NCBI GenBank assembly: GCA_963691815.1
Contig: OY829661.1
Coordinates: 4,705,001 to 4,769,000 of the forward strand
From: Echiichthys vipera
Taxonomy: Eukaryota > Chordata > Actinopteri > Perciformes > Trachinidae
DNA length: 64,000 nucleotides
Direction of reading: 5' to 3'
Shown: in pieces, positions 23,148-35,045 of the stretch
Position numbering within the stretch: position 1 is the stretch's first letter
Layout of the letters: each line of letters begins with the position of its first letter
Made by a program: the position numbers and the translations under genes
Notes under the pieces: model-generated
The model's input: only the letters and a program-made list of their open reading frames with translations
Told to the model about the DNA's origin: nothing
The model's database searches: none

Positions 23148-24066
23148 CAGTGGTGATTGCTCTCAGACTTCAGGGGAAGCTCATCTCCCCCTAAAATGTC
23201 ACCATAAAAAAAAAAGTGGTGAAATAAGTACTGCTGTGTGTACATTTCATTGACTAAATACGCACTAGAAAGCTTTCGCCCTTTGTTCAGAATCAGCTCC
23301 TTATCACAGGTAACTGGAGCAACTTCCTCCTCATTCATCCCCACAGCTCCACAGCTCTTTACACAGTCGGACGCTCAGCTTCTACTGACTTCCATGGGGA
23401 AGCGTAGAGCAGGTTGTTCCACTGCAGAGAAACTAGATGCTCATTGGATAAATGCTGGGCTTTGTCCCGCCCATCGGACGCTCAGCGTCTCTGGGGGTCT
23501 ATGGGACAGTGGGCTGGCCCGGACACTCGGCTTCTGCATGATGATTGGATGAGCCGTCTGAGGCGGAATCATTTTTGATTGACAGCTAAATGAGCGAATT
23601 AGCGATCCTAAACATCCAGCGGAGCATTTTCCAAGTTTTCATTCCGTTGTTCTGAACTGATCCAGAGACTTTACCGATCCCCAGAGACTTTGTCTTTGTT
23701 AAAAACCACTAGCGTTGTGTTTGGCGACTCTGTTCTCTGCGGTTTCTTTCCCCAACGAGCAGCAGCAGCTGTGGAACTTCTCCCCTGGTCACTCAGACTC
23801 ACACTCACAGGCGGTCACACTTCACAGTAGCCTGGCGCAGCAGCTCCAGCTGGGCCAAGGCCGTTTAAGCAGCCCAGCTCTGCTGCCATTGAGAGGACAC
23901 TGGTCCAGTCCCTGGAAAAGACGCCTAGTTGGTACGACAAGGTCGCAGATCATTTTCTCAGAAGGAACAAAGGGTAGAATTTACATATGAATAAACAAAC
24001 ACATTTATGATGTAGGCCGGAAAAATGAGCTTCCCCTCCTTGAAAGACCAGCAGCCGCCAATGCTG
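23148..24066. mobile_element. hAT-like non-autonomous element, about 0.92 kb
   Basis: Left end CAGTGGTGATTGC and, on the other strand, right end CAGCATTGGCGG are followed in both cases by GGGGAAGCTCAT, so the two ends are inverted copies. The CAGTGG start is typical of hAT elements. No target duplication is recognisable and no transposase is present. Open frames inside (23238-23552, 23715-23990) have no known domain. Confidence 0.7.
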
Positions 24067-24763
24067 TAGACTCTCCAGCCATTATCCCACAAACAGTATT
24101 GCAAACTCTGAAAACTAAAAGCAGAATGTAAGAAATAGAGGGAAGTCTAAACTGTGCTTGTTTGGAAGGTTTTACAAGAAAAATGTATAATCAGAAAATA
24201 TGTATCTGATGAGGAACGATTTTTCAACTGAACTGAAAGACTTGCCTGCTATCGAGGGAGTTGATGTTACTATGTACCTGTAGCGTTACCTCTACTCTAC
24301 CTGTAGAGAAGCTAGTTAATTATAGAAAAGTTATCTAGCGCTAAAGTTTTACACTTTTCTGCTCACAAACCTGTCTCACTAAAGCTCTATTTTGTACCTT
24401 ATCCTCTAGAAACGGATTTTGGCCCTTCCATCAAACTTGCTGATCAGTCAACTTTGGATCTCGTGGAATATCACGATCACAATGGCACACTCCCCTAAGT
24501 GTGTCAAGATGTTTTTTACTAATTAACTAGTTAACACTAAATAAAAAGTACAGCTAAAGCTTATGGGAATGTCCATAGGGGACCATGAATGTCAGAACCA
24601 ATATTCATAGATATCAATCCAGTGGTTAAGTCATGTCATTAAAAATGGAAAAATATAAACGTGGCACTGACGAAAAGTCAGGTACAATCTATCCAACCGT
24701 TGTTGAGATATTTAAGTCTGGATGGACCGACCACACAGACATTTCTATCTAGAGCCGCACACT

Positions 24764-24804
24764 TAGCCACTGTGGCTCAGAGGTAGAGCCGGTCGTCACC
24801 AAGC
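24764..24804 (+). mobile_element. SINE head, tRNA-derived (5' half of a split SINE)
   Basis: CCACTGTGGCTCAGAGGTAG contains an A-box-like promoter. The matching B box and tail lie at 25110-25207, after an inserted repeat. Head and tail together look like a common fish tRNA-SINE. Confidence 0.7.
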
Positions 24805-25110
24805 CCCCACCACAGCAACTTCCTGGTTGATCCAAAAACATTCTAGTCTGTATGTTTAGGTCATATCTCCATGACAACACTGAGGGTGGGGGATTTTTTT
24901 TTGTAAAGGGTTAGTTTTTATTATATTGGAGGTTAAAGTTTATGAATAATTAGGGGCGTGGCCTCTTTAGTGACAGCTAACCTCTGACCCTCACTTCTCC
25001 TCGCAGGTATACACGTCAGCCAGATGGACGTATCTTCCTCCCCACAATGTCACATACATGCCCTTGAAGGACCCCGACAGTATGCTACATCCATTTTTTA
25101 TACAGTCTAT
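24804..25110 (+). mobile_element. Dispersed repeat (ACCAAGCCCCCACCAC family), copy 1
   Basis: Runs from ACCAAGCCCCCACCAC to TATACAGTCTATGG. It shares AACATTCTAGTCTGTATG, TCTCCATGACAACACTGAGG and TTATGAATAATTAGGGGCGT with 50050-50662 and, inverted, with 54445-55675. It sits inside a SINE. It has no coding capacity, and its class is unresolved. Confidence 0.75.
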
Positions 25111-25207
25111 GGTCCTGCATTCGTCGGTTTGATCCCAAGCTCCTCCGGTCCGCATGAGTGAGACTAGAAAGGCACTATATAAGTACATGTCCATTTACCA
25201 TTTAGCA
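25110..25207 (+). mobile_element. SINE tail (3' half of the split SINE)
   Basis: Contains the B-box-like GGTTTGATCCC and the tail ACTAGAAAGGCACTATATAA then CATGTCCATTTACCATTTA, a hallmark of a widespread fish SINE. Confidence 0.75.
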
Positions 25208-25674
25208 TAGCTAAGACACACTGGGCTTCGTCCAAAATGTGAATGTTATTTTAAATGTAGAATTCACATTTCCATCTCCAGCATTTGTCTGTTATTTGTG
25301 CCCTCACATTGCAATTTTCTGTGATGTCTGGGGGTATCTTTTTTTCATAAACAAACTTCCACGTATTCAACTAGTTATCAGATGTGTTTTAATGCGCTCT
25401 ACTTTCCAAGTATCTCATGTTTATCAGTGTTGATTTCAACCTCCCTCAAATGTTGATTTCACACTATAATTGCAGGTGTTGCCAGCACAGAAACTAGAGT
25501 AACACTTTGCTCACTTATCATGTTGCATTGTTCTTGACAGTTTACTTTTTAGGAGGCAGAGAGGCTCAGCCAATCAGGAAAGGCACACAAATTATCTTCT
25601 ACTCTCTCAATCACTTTCTTCCTTCTCTTTCTTTTCTCATTTTCCTCCCTCCACCACCTTTTCAGTCCTAGCCA

Positions 25675-26235
25675 GCGGCGACTGTATGTGGCTGATGGCA
25701 TCCGGCGTGCAGGGCAGCACACATGAAAGGGGTCCTGTCACTCACTTGAGGCGACCATATGTGTGCCTGCAAGAGCTCTGTGCCAGCGGCGGGCTGCCTC
25801 TGCCAGAAGACATTAGGGAAGCAGCAGGGTGTCATTAAGGCAGCACGATGATTGATTAACCGTAAATCGTGAGCATGAGACCTACCAGTCCCAGCCTCTA
25901 CCTCTCCCTTCACACTGCGCACACACATCTTCCCACCTACACACACAGTCACAGAGAGCAGTGGGCTGAGGTGGAGATGGAGACAGAGGGAGCCCCCTGC
26001 AGATGCAAGGGTGTAATTGCATTAGCTGCCCAGTAGGGAGAGGATGAGCTTGGGTTGCTCTGAAATGAACACAGTCAGGGGCCACATCAAGCCATTAGTA
26101 GCACTCCAGCCCTCTGCTCCACTCCTGAGGCGGATTTCATATTCAGCTTTTCTGCAGCGGCTCACAGAGCTGTGGGGAGTTAATGGCAGCTCCCAGTTGC
26201 TTATCCTGTGTCGCTGGATGTGTTTCTGTTGAGGA
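25675..26235. promoter_or_regulatory. Candidate conserved non-coding block
   Basis: Repeat-free and more GC-rich than its surroundings, with balanced composition and motifs such as TGATTGATTAACCG (HOX/PBX- and HNF1-like) near 25849 and GGAGTTAATGGCAG near 26177. No open frame shows a domain. Whether it is conserved cannot be judged without alignment. Confidence 0.35.
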
Positions 26236-26700
26236 CCAGAGACTGACTTCAGCTGTGAAGAGTTTTTACACTAAATCTGGGTCAGTTTCTTTTGCTCTAT
26301 AGTAAAAAAAAACCATTGGAAATCATGAAATTTAAGAAGATCTTCAGTGATTTTTTCTAATGAAGATGCTACCAAAACTTGGGCTTTTAATATTTAACCA
26401 ATTGTACAGAACAGTGTCATAACTCCCTGGTTTTGGTTAAAAAAAACTTACAAGTTCCGATCAGAAGATTGCTCAGCTCCCCTACAATAACCTGGTGTCT
26501 TAAAAGCATCAATAATTTGAGGGGGAAGGTGAAAATGGATAAATAATCAAACTTTATAAAAGGGTATCCAAATTCTAGACTCAGTGTTTTCTATTATGCA
26601 CATTTTCAATTGGTAGAAATGCCTGCAATTAAAAAAAATCCAGATAAAGCAAAAAAAAAGTTTTCATAATTGTCTCAGGTTAAAGAGTTGGTGAATGTTC

Positions 26701-26765
26701 GGCAGCACGGTGGCTCAGTCGCCAGTTGCCCCGCAGCAAGAAGGTCCTGGGTTTGATCCCTGGAC
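26701..26765 (+). mobile_element. tRNA-SINE head fragment
   Basis: GGCAGCACGGTGGCTCAGTC with A-box-like sequence, then GCAAGAAGGTCCTGG and the B-box-like GGTTTGATCCC. It is the same head that ends the SINEs at 30421 and 58308. The body is missing. Confidence 0.7.
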
Positions 26766-27829
26766 ATGTTTCTATCTATCTATATACAATGAATAATGAT
26801 AAAATGACGTTGTATAAAGGGCGACAACAGTAGGGTGTATTAAAAGACAAAACCCCCCAGGTACAGAGGGAGGTTGGGGTGGTGAATGGGTCACATAAGC
26901 AAATGATGATCACCTGGGAGGGTATAGTTTCCATCCCATGTGAAACTAAAGTCTTGGCTTCTTTTTAAAATGTCGTGTTGTTAACATAAACATTAGTATT
27001 TTCTAAACCTAACCATTTACTTTTGTATCCTAGACCTGACCAAGTAACGTTAGTTATGTTTGAATTCCTAACAGGACCTTAGAAAGTGGCTCCAAGTGGT
27101 GACCGTTACCAAGAAAAGATGATAACGACCTTCTGAACCTGATGGTGGGTGTAACAGGTTCCTTCTAACCGTATTTATGAGCTGATGACCACTGATTACA
27201 CCCATTCAATGTAGTGATAACATTTGAGACGGGTGCCAAATATAGCAGAAGACTTAAACATGAGATCGGTGTGGAGCCATGGCACCTGCCTCAAATGAAT
27301 ACATAAAACAAATATGAGTTTCATAATTTCCATCATGTTTTCCACTCACTTTTCCATTGTTTGAGCTTTGATTGGAGCTCATCTGGTTGTGCCCTTTTTG
27401 TCTGCGGTGGTTAATGCCACCCACCTGGAGAATTAGCACCACTAACTGTTTATCGTGATGAACCTAATAGTGAATAGAATTGCACATTTATTATTTTGCT
27501 CATCTTCTGGATATTCTGGTTTATCCATTAAGTGTATGAACTACACTGCAGACGGGAGTCTCTGCTGATAGTCAGAGTGACAGCTGTCTCAAGTGGTCAG
27601 ACATGACCAGAGGCATACTTGAGAATGAAAGGGCTAGTCTTGTTTCTTGTGTTGATTTACATCCTGGTAACCACATGGAGAACATGTTAAGCACTGCAAA
27701 GCTCAGTAAAAGGCATCCACCCTCTCCTATCAGTGTTGATCCTGTTAACAGATGAGCCGGCATTCATGGTCAACCCTCAAATGGTCACTGAATGGTTTTA
27801 GAAATGTAACACAATATCTTAAAGACAAT

Positions 27830-28270
27830 TCCAGAGTTGCTGACCCAAAACAGATACATTCACAGTTTCCATAAAACTGCATGCAAAAAAAGCACGTTTG
27901 TAAAATTACCAAGCTCTAATGGTGTCTGCCTTCTCTCTGCCCCTCTGTGTCCTGGAGTCATGTGGAGCCACAGAGAGATGAGTGATGAAATCAACAGAGA
28001 GGGAGTTAGCAATGGGACCGCTCAGGCTAATGTTGTGTTTGGTATTAACATGCACGAGGCACTTAAACTCCCACTGATTTGGATGAAAAAACATTTGGAA
28101 TAGGGCTCATCAATCAAAGGGCACACACACAGGAGCTGTCAAAATCCTGGGGTGCTCTGTGTATCCGTGTGTGTTACATTGCTCAAAGGAATTGGTATTA
28201 TAAAAGAGAAACTGTCTCTCCCCTACTGCTTTAATGATCCATTTTAATCTCTTCTTCACGTTTGAGACCA
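27830..28270. promoter_or_regulatory. Candidate conserved non-coding block
   Basis: A repeat-free block with homeodomain- and forkhead-like words (ATAAAACTGCATGCAAA, GCTCATCAATCAAAGGGC). No coding signal. Assignment is inference from composition only. Confidence 0.3.
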
Positions 28271-28971
28271 GAGGAGGCTGTGTGCACACGTGGTGCACCT
28301 GGTCAACCCTGGACCCTGGTTTCTACACCACTACCCGCTCCCAAAGCAACCATATCCTAATCTATGTTTTTATGGATTTCAGCGTGGAAGAAACACTTCT
28401 ATATGTCGTTGTTTTGGAGTACAAACTGTACTCATATGTGTCTTGACTTTTTTACAGCTAATACCTTATTGCCTGTGGGGCCCCAAAACACATGTTCATG
28501 TCATTGGTGGAGGAAGTCCTCAGAGCCTTTACTCAAGTAATACTACAAACATTACATTCATTACATTTTACAGGTACCTTCATTCATAATTCTACTTAGG
28601 TCAAAGTGCATAAGTATCATCAATAAAACGTGCTTAAAAGTATCAAAAAAAGACTCACTTGCAGAAAAATGCCCCTATGACTCATAAATGATTGTTTGTT
28701 ATATTATTAGATGCATTGATGCTAGTCTAACTACTTTATATACAAAGCAGACTGTCCCCGCCCCCCAAAAACAGGCTCCGTATAGGTCATTTGTACAAGC
28801 AGCTTATTTTGACCCATAAGTACTTTTATAGTGGCGGCGAACCCTAGTGGCTGTAGTTATCATGACGGGAGCAAAAAAAGGAAGTCAGGTGATCTAAAAG
28901 CCGTCAAAGTCTACAGAGGAGGTTGGGTCATAGGTCTCCTTGGTAAAACTTAACTCCTGGGTAAAACCTCC

Positions 28972-29159
28972 TCTGTAGGGACTCTTTTCATGCTACTGCA
29001 GAGGTTTGGTGTTACTTTGAGCAGTATTAGTGGTTTAATGTGTTAATTTTCTCCGTTAATAGTTGTTACACGAAAAAGAAATTGTCTCAATGGCTGATTT
29101 GATGTGTGCAATTGTCGAAAAAGACCATAGAATGATTTTACGTTGGAATTACATTTTAA
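28972..29159. mobile_element. TTAA-flanked palindromic MITE, copy 3 (right arm only)
   Basis: Shares GGGACTCTT-TCATGCT-CTGCAGAGG and the distal arm through AAAAAGACC with 20945-21179, and ends at TTAA (29156-29159). The left arm is absent. Confidence 0.7.
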
Positions 29160-29216
29160 CCCAAAACCAAGTAGTTTTGTCGTCAAACCTAACCAAACTG
29201 CTGCTGTTTCCCAACG

Positions 29217-29683
29217 TTAAAGCTAAAGTCGGCAACTTTCTGTAAAAAAAGTGTTTGTTTTTTTCATATTTGCTGAAACAGATTTCCAAACAGCACAATT
29301 AAACGGATGATCTGTGAAAAGTATTGTCACTCTTCTTCTCTCTGTGCACTCCTAATGTCATCTGCTAGAGTCCACTGTGCCTGACCGACAACCTATGAGT
29401 CTCTGACACAGTCTTATTTACTAATCGGAACTCCGATCAAACTTATTAAGTCATTGACACCACGGCTCTGATTGTATTTTGTCATCAGGTGCAGTGGATC
29501 TAGCAGATGACTTAAGGAGCAGACAGAGAGGACTTCAGGAGCAGACAGGAACAGAAGATGGACATAAAGAGACATGACTTTTTCCCAGATCGTCTGTCTC
29601 ATTGTGCTGTCAGGATATAGTCAGTTTCAGCAAGTATAAAAAAAAAACGTTTTTTCATAGAAAGTTACTGACTTTAACTTTAA
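29217..29683. mobile_element. Second TTAA-flanked palindromic MITE family, copy 1
   Basis: 467 bp between TTAA at 29217-29220 and 29680-29683. The ends TTAAAGCTAAAGTCGGCAAC and, on the other strand, TTAAAGTTAAAGTCAGTAAC pair, followed by ACTTTC in both. The inner arms repeat AGATCGTCTGTCTCATTGTG-type sequence. Copy 2 is at about 32774-33963. No transposase. Confidence 0.8.
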
Positions 29684-30420
29684 CCACATACAGTTTAAAG
29701 TACATAGCTGCCTCAGGAGTCGGGTCCCCTCCAAAGATAAGATAAATCTGAAGGGGTCAGACATCATGAAAAAATCCTGCAAAACATATGATATGTTAGA
29801 TTAAAAAGATATTGTATAGTGTATATTCCATCTAAAAAAAATGAAAGAAAAAGGCGGCTGATAGATGTTTCTCACAAAATATTTGAGTAATACCAGTTCA
29901 CTCACAACTCAATGCTTAAACCATCCAGGTATGGAACATGCTTTAAAATGTAATCTCCATTGTGTTTTCAAACTTTTGGGTGCCATAGAGCATGCTACTG
30001 ACTGACCTTCACATTCTCTTTCCTTCATGTCCTCCATGTGGCAGTTAGATAGATAGATAAGCGCTTAACTTTCTGTAGTACACATACAGTGTGTGGAAAT
30101 GCAAAGTGCTTGTGATACGCTCTGTAGCCAGCATCACTTTGAAGCTGTGAGCCTCAGTGGGGCTTAGTGGGTGTCAAAAGCACTAGACAGATGATTCAGT
30201 TTTGTAGAAGAGTTTTTACACTTCTGAGCAGATCTTACGCTATATCTGAAGAGCACTGATTCAAACTCTACACACAGGAACTCATTCCCAGACCGCTAGT
30301 TACGAGAGGAAGGAGAGTTAGACATAAAGATACTGATGAATGTAGCTTTAAATATTTACAGCGTACAGACTGCAGACCAACAGGAAATGTAGGAAAACAG
30401 GATGGCAATATTCATTTATT

Positions 30421-30752
30421 CATCTTCAACCGCTTGTTCCTATCAGGGGGGGCTGGAGCCGATCTCAGCTGACATGAGGCTGGCGTGAGGCGGGGTACAC
30501 TCCAGTCTATCGCAGGGCGCATAGAGACAGACAGATACAGACAACCATTCACACTCATACCTATGAGCAATTTAGAGTCATCAATTAACCTAACACCTGC
30601 ATGTCTTTGGACTGTGGAAGGAAGCTGGAGAACCTGGTAAGAACCAACGCAGACACAGGGAGAATATGCAAACTCCACACAGAAGGGCCCCAGACGGGAT
30701 TCGAACCAGGGACCCTCTTGCTTGCTAACCACCACACCACTGTGCAGCCCCA
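30421..30752 (-). mobile_element. tRNA-headed SINE, minus orientation
   Basis: On the minus strand it starts with a tRNA-like head (B box GGTTCGAATCCC, complement at 30696-30707). It continues with GTGTGGAGTTTGCATATTCT, the widespread fish repeat body, and ends GGTTGAAGATGAATAAATGA. The 138-residue open frame over it is a by-product. Confidence 0.8.
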
Positions 30753-30753
30753 C

Positions 30754-32160
30754 TACATTGATCAAAATTAGAGAATAACTAATAAATACTTGATTCATTC
30801 TGAAATACTGTTGTTTTTTATTGGACATAATATGATAGAATATCCACTGCTATCCCACTGCTGTATTAGCATGTTTTTTTTAAACAATCACTTCAACAAA
30901 AACCTTTATATTCCGAAAAAAAACAGTAATCAAAATTAGAGAACACTTTCAGTTGTTGTTAAATGTCCGCGCATGGTCCGTCCTTCTAATTTCTAAGTCC
31001 GAACAGGCGCACATAAATGAAGTCAGAACCGCCGTAGGCCTCCTGCTCGTGCTCGTACACGTGCGCGCGCTCTTCAAAAGCCCACCTCTCTCAGGCTGGT
31101 CACAGTTATGCGCAGAGCGGGTGCACTCACACTGCTCAAACGCACTAGGCTTTAGCTGAAAAAACGGTTTTGGCCCGGTGCGGAAGGACAGTTTGAGTGC
31201 GCCCTTAAAACAAGTGCACGAGAGGACAGGATTATGAGAAGACTCTCAATGGGGAATCGGTTCAACTCTGCAGCTGGAGTTGGTCTCCAGTTCAGTGCTT
31301 AACAGGACAAGGATCTGTCTCCGCACACAGTGTCTCACTGTTTAAGACTTTTTGGACTGAAACCCACTCTGCAATGACCAAACCTCTCATCAGCAGAAAG
31401 AATAAAATGCTGAGGAGCATGTTGTGTGGACAGAGGAGAACTGGACTGGGGAAAGACTGAACCCAAATTGTGTAAAGAAGTCAGTTCAATCTGGAGGAGG
31501 AAGTGTTATGGTTTGGGGATGTTTTCTGCAGGAGTTGGGCCTCTTGTACAGCTACATGGCAGGTGAATGCAAATGTTTATGTGAACCTCCTTCACCAACA
31601 TACAATACTTTCACTGCAACTGTCTCCAAATCAGCTGCAATTCCCATGTAAGACAATGCTACCTGTCACACTGTAAACAGGTGAAGCAGTTCCTTGAAGC
31701 TAAGAATATTGAAACAATGAAATGGCGAGAGTCCAGATCTCGACCCCATAGAGAATCTCTGGAAAATCCTTGGCAACAAAGTAATTTGTAAGAAACCCAC
31801 TCCAGTTAGTGAACTGTGAAAGAGACTGAGGCAGAATGGACCCAGATCAAACCAGAGCAGTGTGAGAAACTAGTGATGTCCTGTGGGTGCAGATGTGCTG
31901 AAGTCATTCAAAGCTGTGGCCTCTACACTTCCTGTTCATTTTTTAATCCTAGAGAAGAAAACATTGTTGAAATCTTCTCTTCTGACACAATCAACACTGT
32001 TCTCTCATTTTGATCACTGTTTTTTCCCCCGAAATAAAGGTTTTTGTTAAAGTGCCTTGGTTATTTAAAAAAACATGCTAGTACAGCAGTGGAATACGCA
32101 GGATATTCTATCAAAAAAACAGTATTCATTAGTTGTTCTCTAATTTTAATCTCCACTGTA
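30754..32160 (+). mobile_element. Tc1-like DNA transposon, degenerate, about 1.4 kb
   Basis: Flanked by TA. The left end TACATTGATCAAAATTAGAG and the right end (TACAGTGGAGATTAAAATTA on the other strand) are inverted repeats, and the subterminal AACATGCTAGTACAGCAGTG motif recurs. Between them are transposase remnants: GGGSVMVWGCF near 31490-31530, DNATCHT near 31652, and PDLDPIENLWKILGNKV near 31735-31785, which holds the last acidic residue of the DDE triad. Adjacent pieces are in different frames and the N-terminal DNA-binding part is not recognisable, so it is dead. A deletion derivative lies at 19377. Confidence 0.88.
31424..31790 (+). pseudogene. Tc1-like transposase remnant, frameshifted
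   Basis: Catalytic-domain pieces of a DDE transposase: the second Asp in DNATCHT, the linker VKQFLEAKNIETMKW, and a +1 shift before PDLDPIENLWKILG. Stops and frame changes prevent any product. It could not mobilise itself. Confidence 0.82.
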
Positions 32161-32773
32161 TATGTCCATTTACTAAACCTCAGCTGGCTTCAGTAATATT
32201 TTGGGGGTAAGAAGTTCGGAAAGGATAGTTACAGGTTATAGGTAATTAGGCCCACAACATAGCCCTACGGAAATACAGTATCTATGTATCAATATGTGTA
32301 TTCAAAAGACAGAACAAAGATGAGTGAATAACTGCAGTTGTACACACAGACTGTTCACACTGATTGTTATCAACAGCTCAGGAAATGTCAGGTTCATGTC
32401 ATAATCAAACCGACATCATCATGTGGATGGTGGTGAGTTCAAGGGTAATCTCAGTGTGAGCAGATGGAATTGACTCCTTGGTGTTTTACTAGCAGTGTCT
32501 GTGTGAATTTCAAAAGGAAGGTTACTGGCTTTTTAGGGTACAAATGACAGTTAAAACCTAGAGCCTCTGCGTACATTAATTATGATCAAACACACATCAG
32601 ACATTTATCACTCTATAAATGGCCCTAAGCAGCGGTAATCAGCCTCATAGATATGAGTTGGAAGGTTTCTGCAACACCTACCCATGGTGTCGCTTTTTAA
32701 TGGGAGTCACGTTGTGAATTCAAACAAAATGGATGTTACTTGGTTAGGTTTAGGAAAAGATTGTAGTTTGGGT

Positions 32774-33963
32774 TAAAGCTGAATTTTTTCCCCGTATTTG
32801 CTGAAACTGTCACTACATCCTGACAGCACAATGAGACATGCGGATCAGACAGGTCTGTGAGATAGTATGTATCTCTTACTCTCTCTGACTGCCCTTTATG
32901 TCTTCTGCTAGAACTACTGCGCCTGACACAGCGTCAATAACTCCTCATGACCTCTGATCAAACGGTGAAACTAGGCAGTGCTGATCAAATATGACTCAGT
33001 ATTCTGTTACTGTATTTGTCATGAATGGTGCGGGGAATACCTCTGAGCGGGACCCAAATGCAGACAAGGACACCGAGAAAGGTTTAAACAAATATTTAAT
33101 GAAGAAAATCAAGAAAGAAACAGGATCCAGGGAACAGGTATAACAGGTACATGGTCCGGGTGAAGACGAGGAATAACCAACCCGGGGATCAGGAGATAAA
33201 CATGAACAGGTGGTGTAAAAAACAGGAGCTTGGGAAACTACAACAAAAGAAACAAAGAAACAATTAACAAAGAACAACACGGAAAGAGAACACGATCAAT
33301 AAACGGTAGCCAACCAAGAGAGACACGATACCACGTATTTGCGGTCTGGCGCTGAAGGTGAGCCACATCCGGCCTTTTATTCCTCCAGCACTGACGAGTT
33401 GATGAGCCACAGCTGGGCGGGAGCACGACTACCAGCAACGACAGACAAACACAAAGAGAAAGACACAAGCAGGAGAAAACAGACAGAGGGAGACTAACTC
33501 ACACAAAAGGAAGAGGAAAGGGCCTGACAGGCCGTGATCCTGACAGTATTTTCTCTCATAAAGTGTTTTCAGCATATTTAGTGTGCCGCTTAGCTGTAAA
33601 ATGAGAAAGTTGTCCGGCCAACTGGTGGGCGGGGCTTGCTTTGGTTTTGTCTTGGTCACAAACTCATGTTGAGTCATATAGATCAGCACTGCCTAATTAG
33701 AAGTTTGATCGGAGTTCAGAGCAGTTATTGACACTGCGTCAGTGACTCCTCTGCTCTGATTGGTTGCTTTTCTTTTCAGGCGTGGTGTAAACAAGCAGAT
33801 GCTATCAGGAGCATGCAGAGAGGAACAGCAGACGGAGGTACAGACACATAACTTCGTCACAGATCGTCTGTCTCACTGTGGTGTCAGGATATAATGACAG
33901 TTTCAGCAAAAAGAAAAAAAACAAAACACTTTCCACAGAAAGTTACCGGCGTCGACTTTAAAA
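32774..33963. mobile_element. Second TTAA-flanked palindromic MITE family, copy 2, with nested solo LTR
   Basis: The arms contain TTTGCTGAAACTGTCACTAC on the left, and on the right the complement of the same arm (CAGTTTCAGC), ending at TTTAAAAC. Inner arm words such as GGCAGTGCTGATC recur inverted near 33685. A solo LTR (33017-33545) splits it. Without the insertion it would be about 660 bp. Confidence 0.72.
33017..33545 (-). mobile_element. Solo LTR of a retrotransposon
   Basis: 529 bp starting TGTCA and ending TGACA, so TG...CA on either strand, with direct 5-bp flanks GTATT (33012-33016 and 33546-33550). Read on the minus strand it has a TATA-like GGAATAAAAGG and later ATTAAA followed by GTGTCCTTGTCTGCATTTGG, the expected order of promoter and poly(A) signal. 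There is no internal coding region, so it is a recombination product. Fish Ty3/Gypsy elements have similar ends, but the family is a guess. Confidence 0.7.
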
Positions 33964-34689
33964 CACTAAAGAACATGTAAAACAACTTGTAAAAAAGTCA
34001 CCATTTACGCACCATGGCAAGCAAACTCGGGTCTCCTATGTGAAAGTTGTGTGTCTGACTCATCCGCCTCCTAAGAATTCCTCCTTATGAGGAATTTTTG
34101 GTCTTAATACTTTCTACTTTCATAGTACGTCATCATCCAGCGTTGCTATTTGAAGACCATTCGGGACCATGTGGACCGGAACCGCAACAGGGAACTGAGC
34201 TATAGTTAGCACTAGAGCCACTCTGATGGAATATAGAGTTTACCAATACACTAGATGATAACAGCTAACTAAATCAACTAACATTAGGAGGTCTAGTAGG
34301 GCCATACCACCTTGTATATGTGATAGTGATAAGCAACTGCTAAAATTGTCTGACAGCGTTCTAATCGGCTGATCAAACACCTGCGCAGGTTAGAAACTGG
34401 ACCTTGGGCCCTAGGGACCAAGATGTCAAGGGGCCTATAGCCAGAGACATTTCTAGTTTGAACTTTCAAACCAGAGCTTAGACAAAAGTAGAATCATTCA
34501 TTTGAACATCCACGGATAAAAATGTCATCTTAATCTGGCCTCACCTCGTTCTGAATTCAGACGTTTTCTTTCTCTCCTCTAACAACAATCTAAGAAAAAC
34601 TCTGTAAAGTTCATGCCTGAACCTGAAATTTTTAAAAGCTAACGGTTGGTATATTTGTGACTTTTTCAGTTGGACACATGCGATTTAAG

Positions 34690-35045
34690 ATCATGAAGTT
34701 CACAGAGGTCCTGTATTTCGCCCAAAGTCCTTCCCTGTTTTGTTGAAAAGTGCCCTGGTCTTAGATACTCCTTGTCATCCCTTCTTTTATGATTCCCCAA
34801 GCCGCTGGCCCCCAGAAGGCCGGCCTGAATATCAAAAAGAGCAATTTGACTGGGCTTTTGAAATGCTTAGCTGTAATGTCAGTCCTGGGCTCTTTCAGAT
34901 AGAAAGGAGAGGGAAATGTCAGTGCAGATTTCTATCAGCCTAGTCGATACAAAGTGCCCTCTCGGTGGCCAGCTGGGCCTGCCAACAGGACAACTGCCCT
35001 TTTATTGCCCATATTTATAGAGCTTTAGCCAGGATTTGAAGATTC
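34690..35045. promoter_or_regulatory. Candidate conserved non-coding block
   Basis: About 350 bp without repeats, moderately GC-rich, with no stable open frame or splice logic. It contains SOX/POU-like and CAAT-like words and GGCCGGCC-like GC patches. The enhancer suggestion rests on composition only. Confidence 0.3.

Noticed and set aside
24764..24840. tRNA gene
   Set aside because: A- and B-box-like words are present but the cloverleaf does not close, and the sequence belongs to a SINE. The head at 26701 was rejected for the same reason.
30412..30828. 138-codon minus-strand open frame as a gene
   Set aside because: It reads through a tRNA-headed SINE and into the end of a Tc1-like element.
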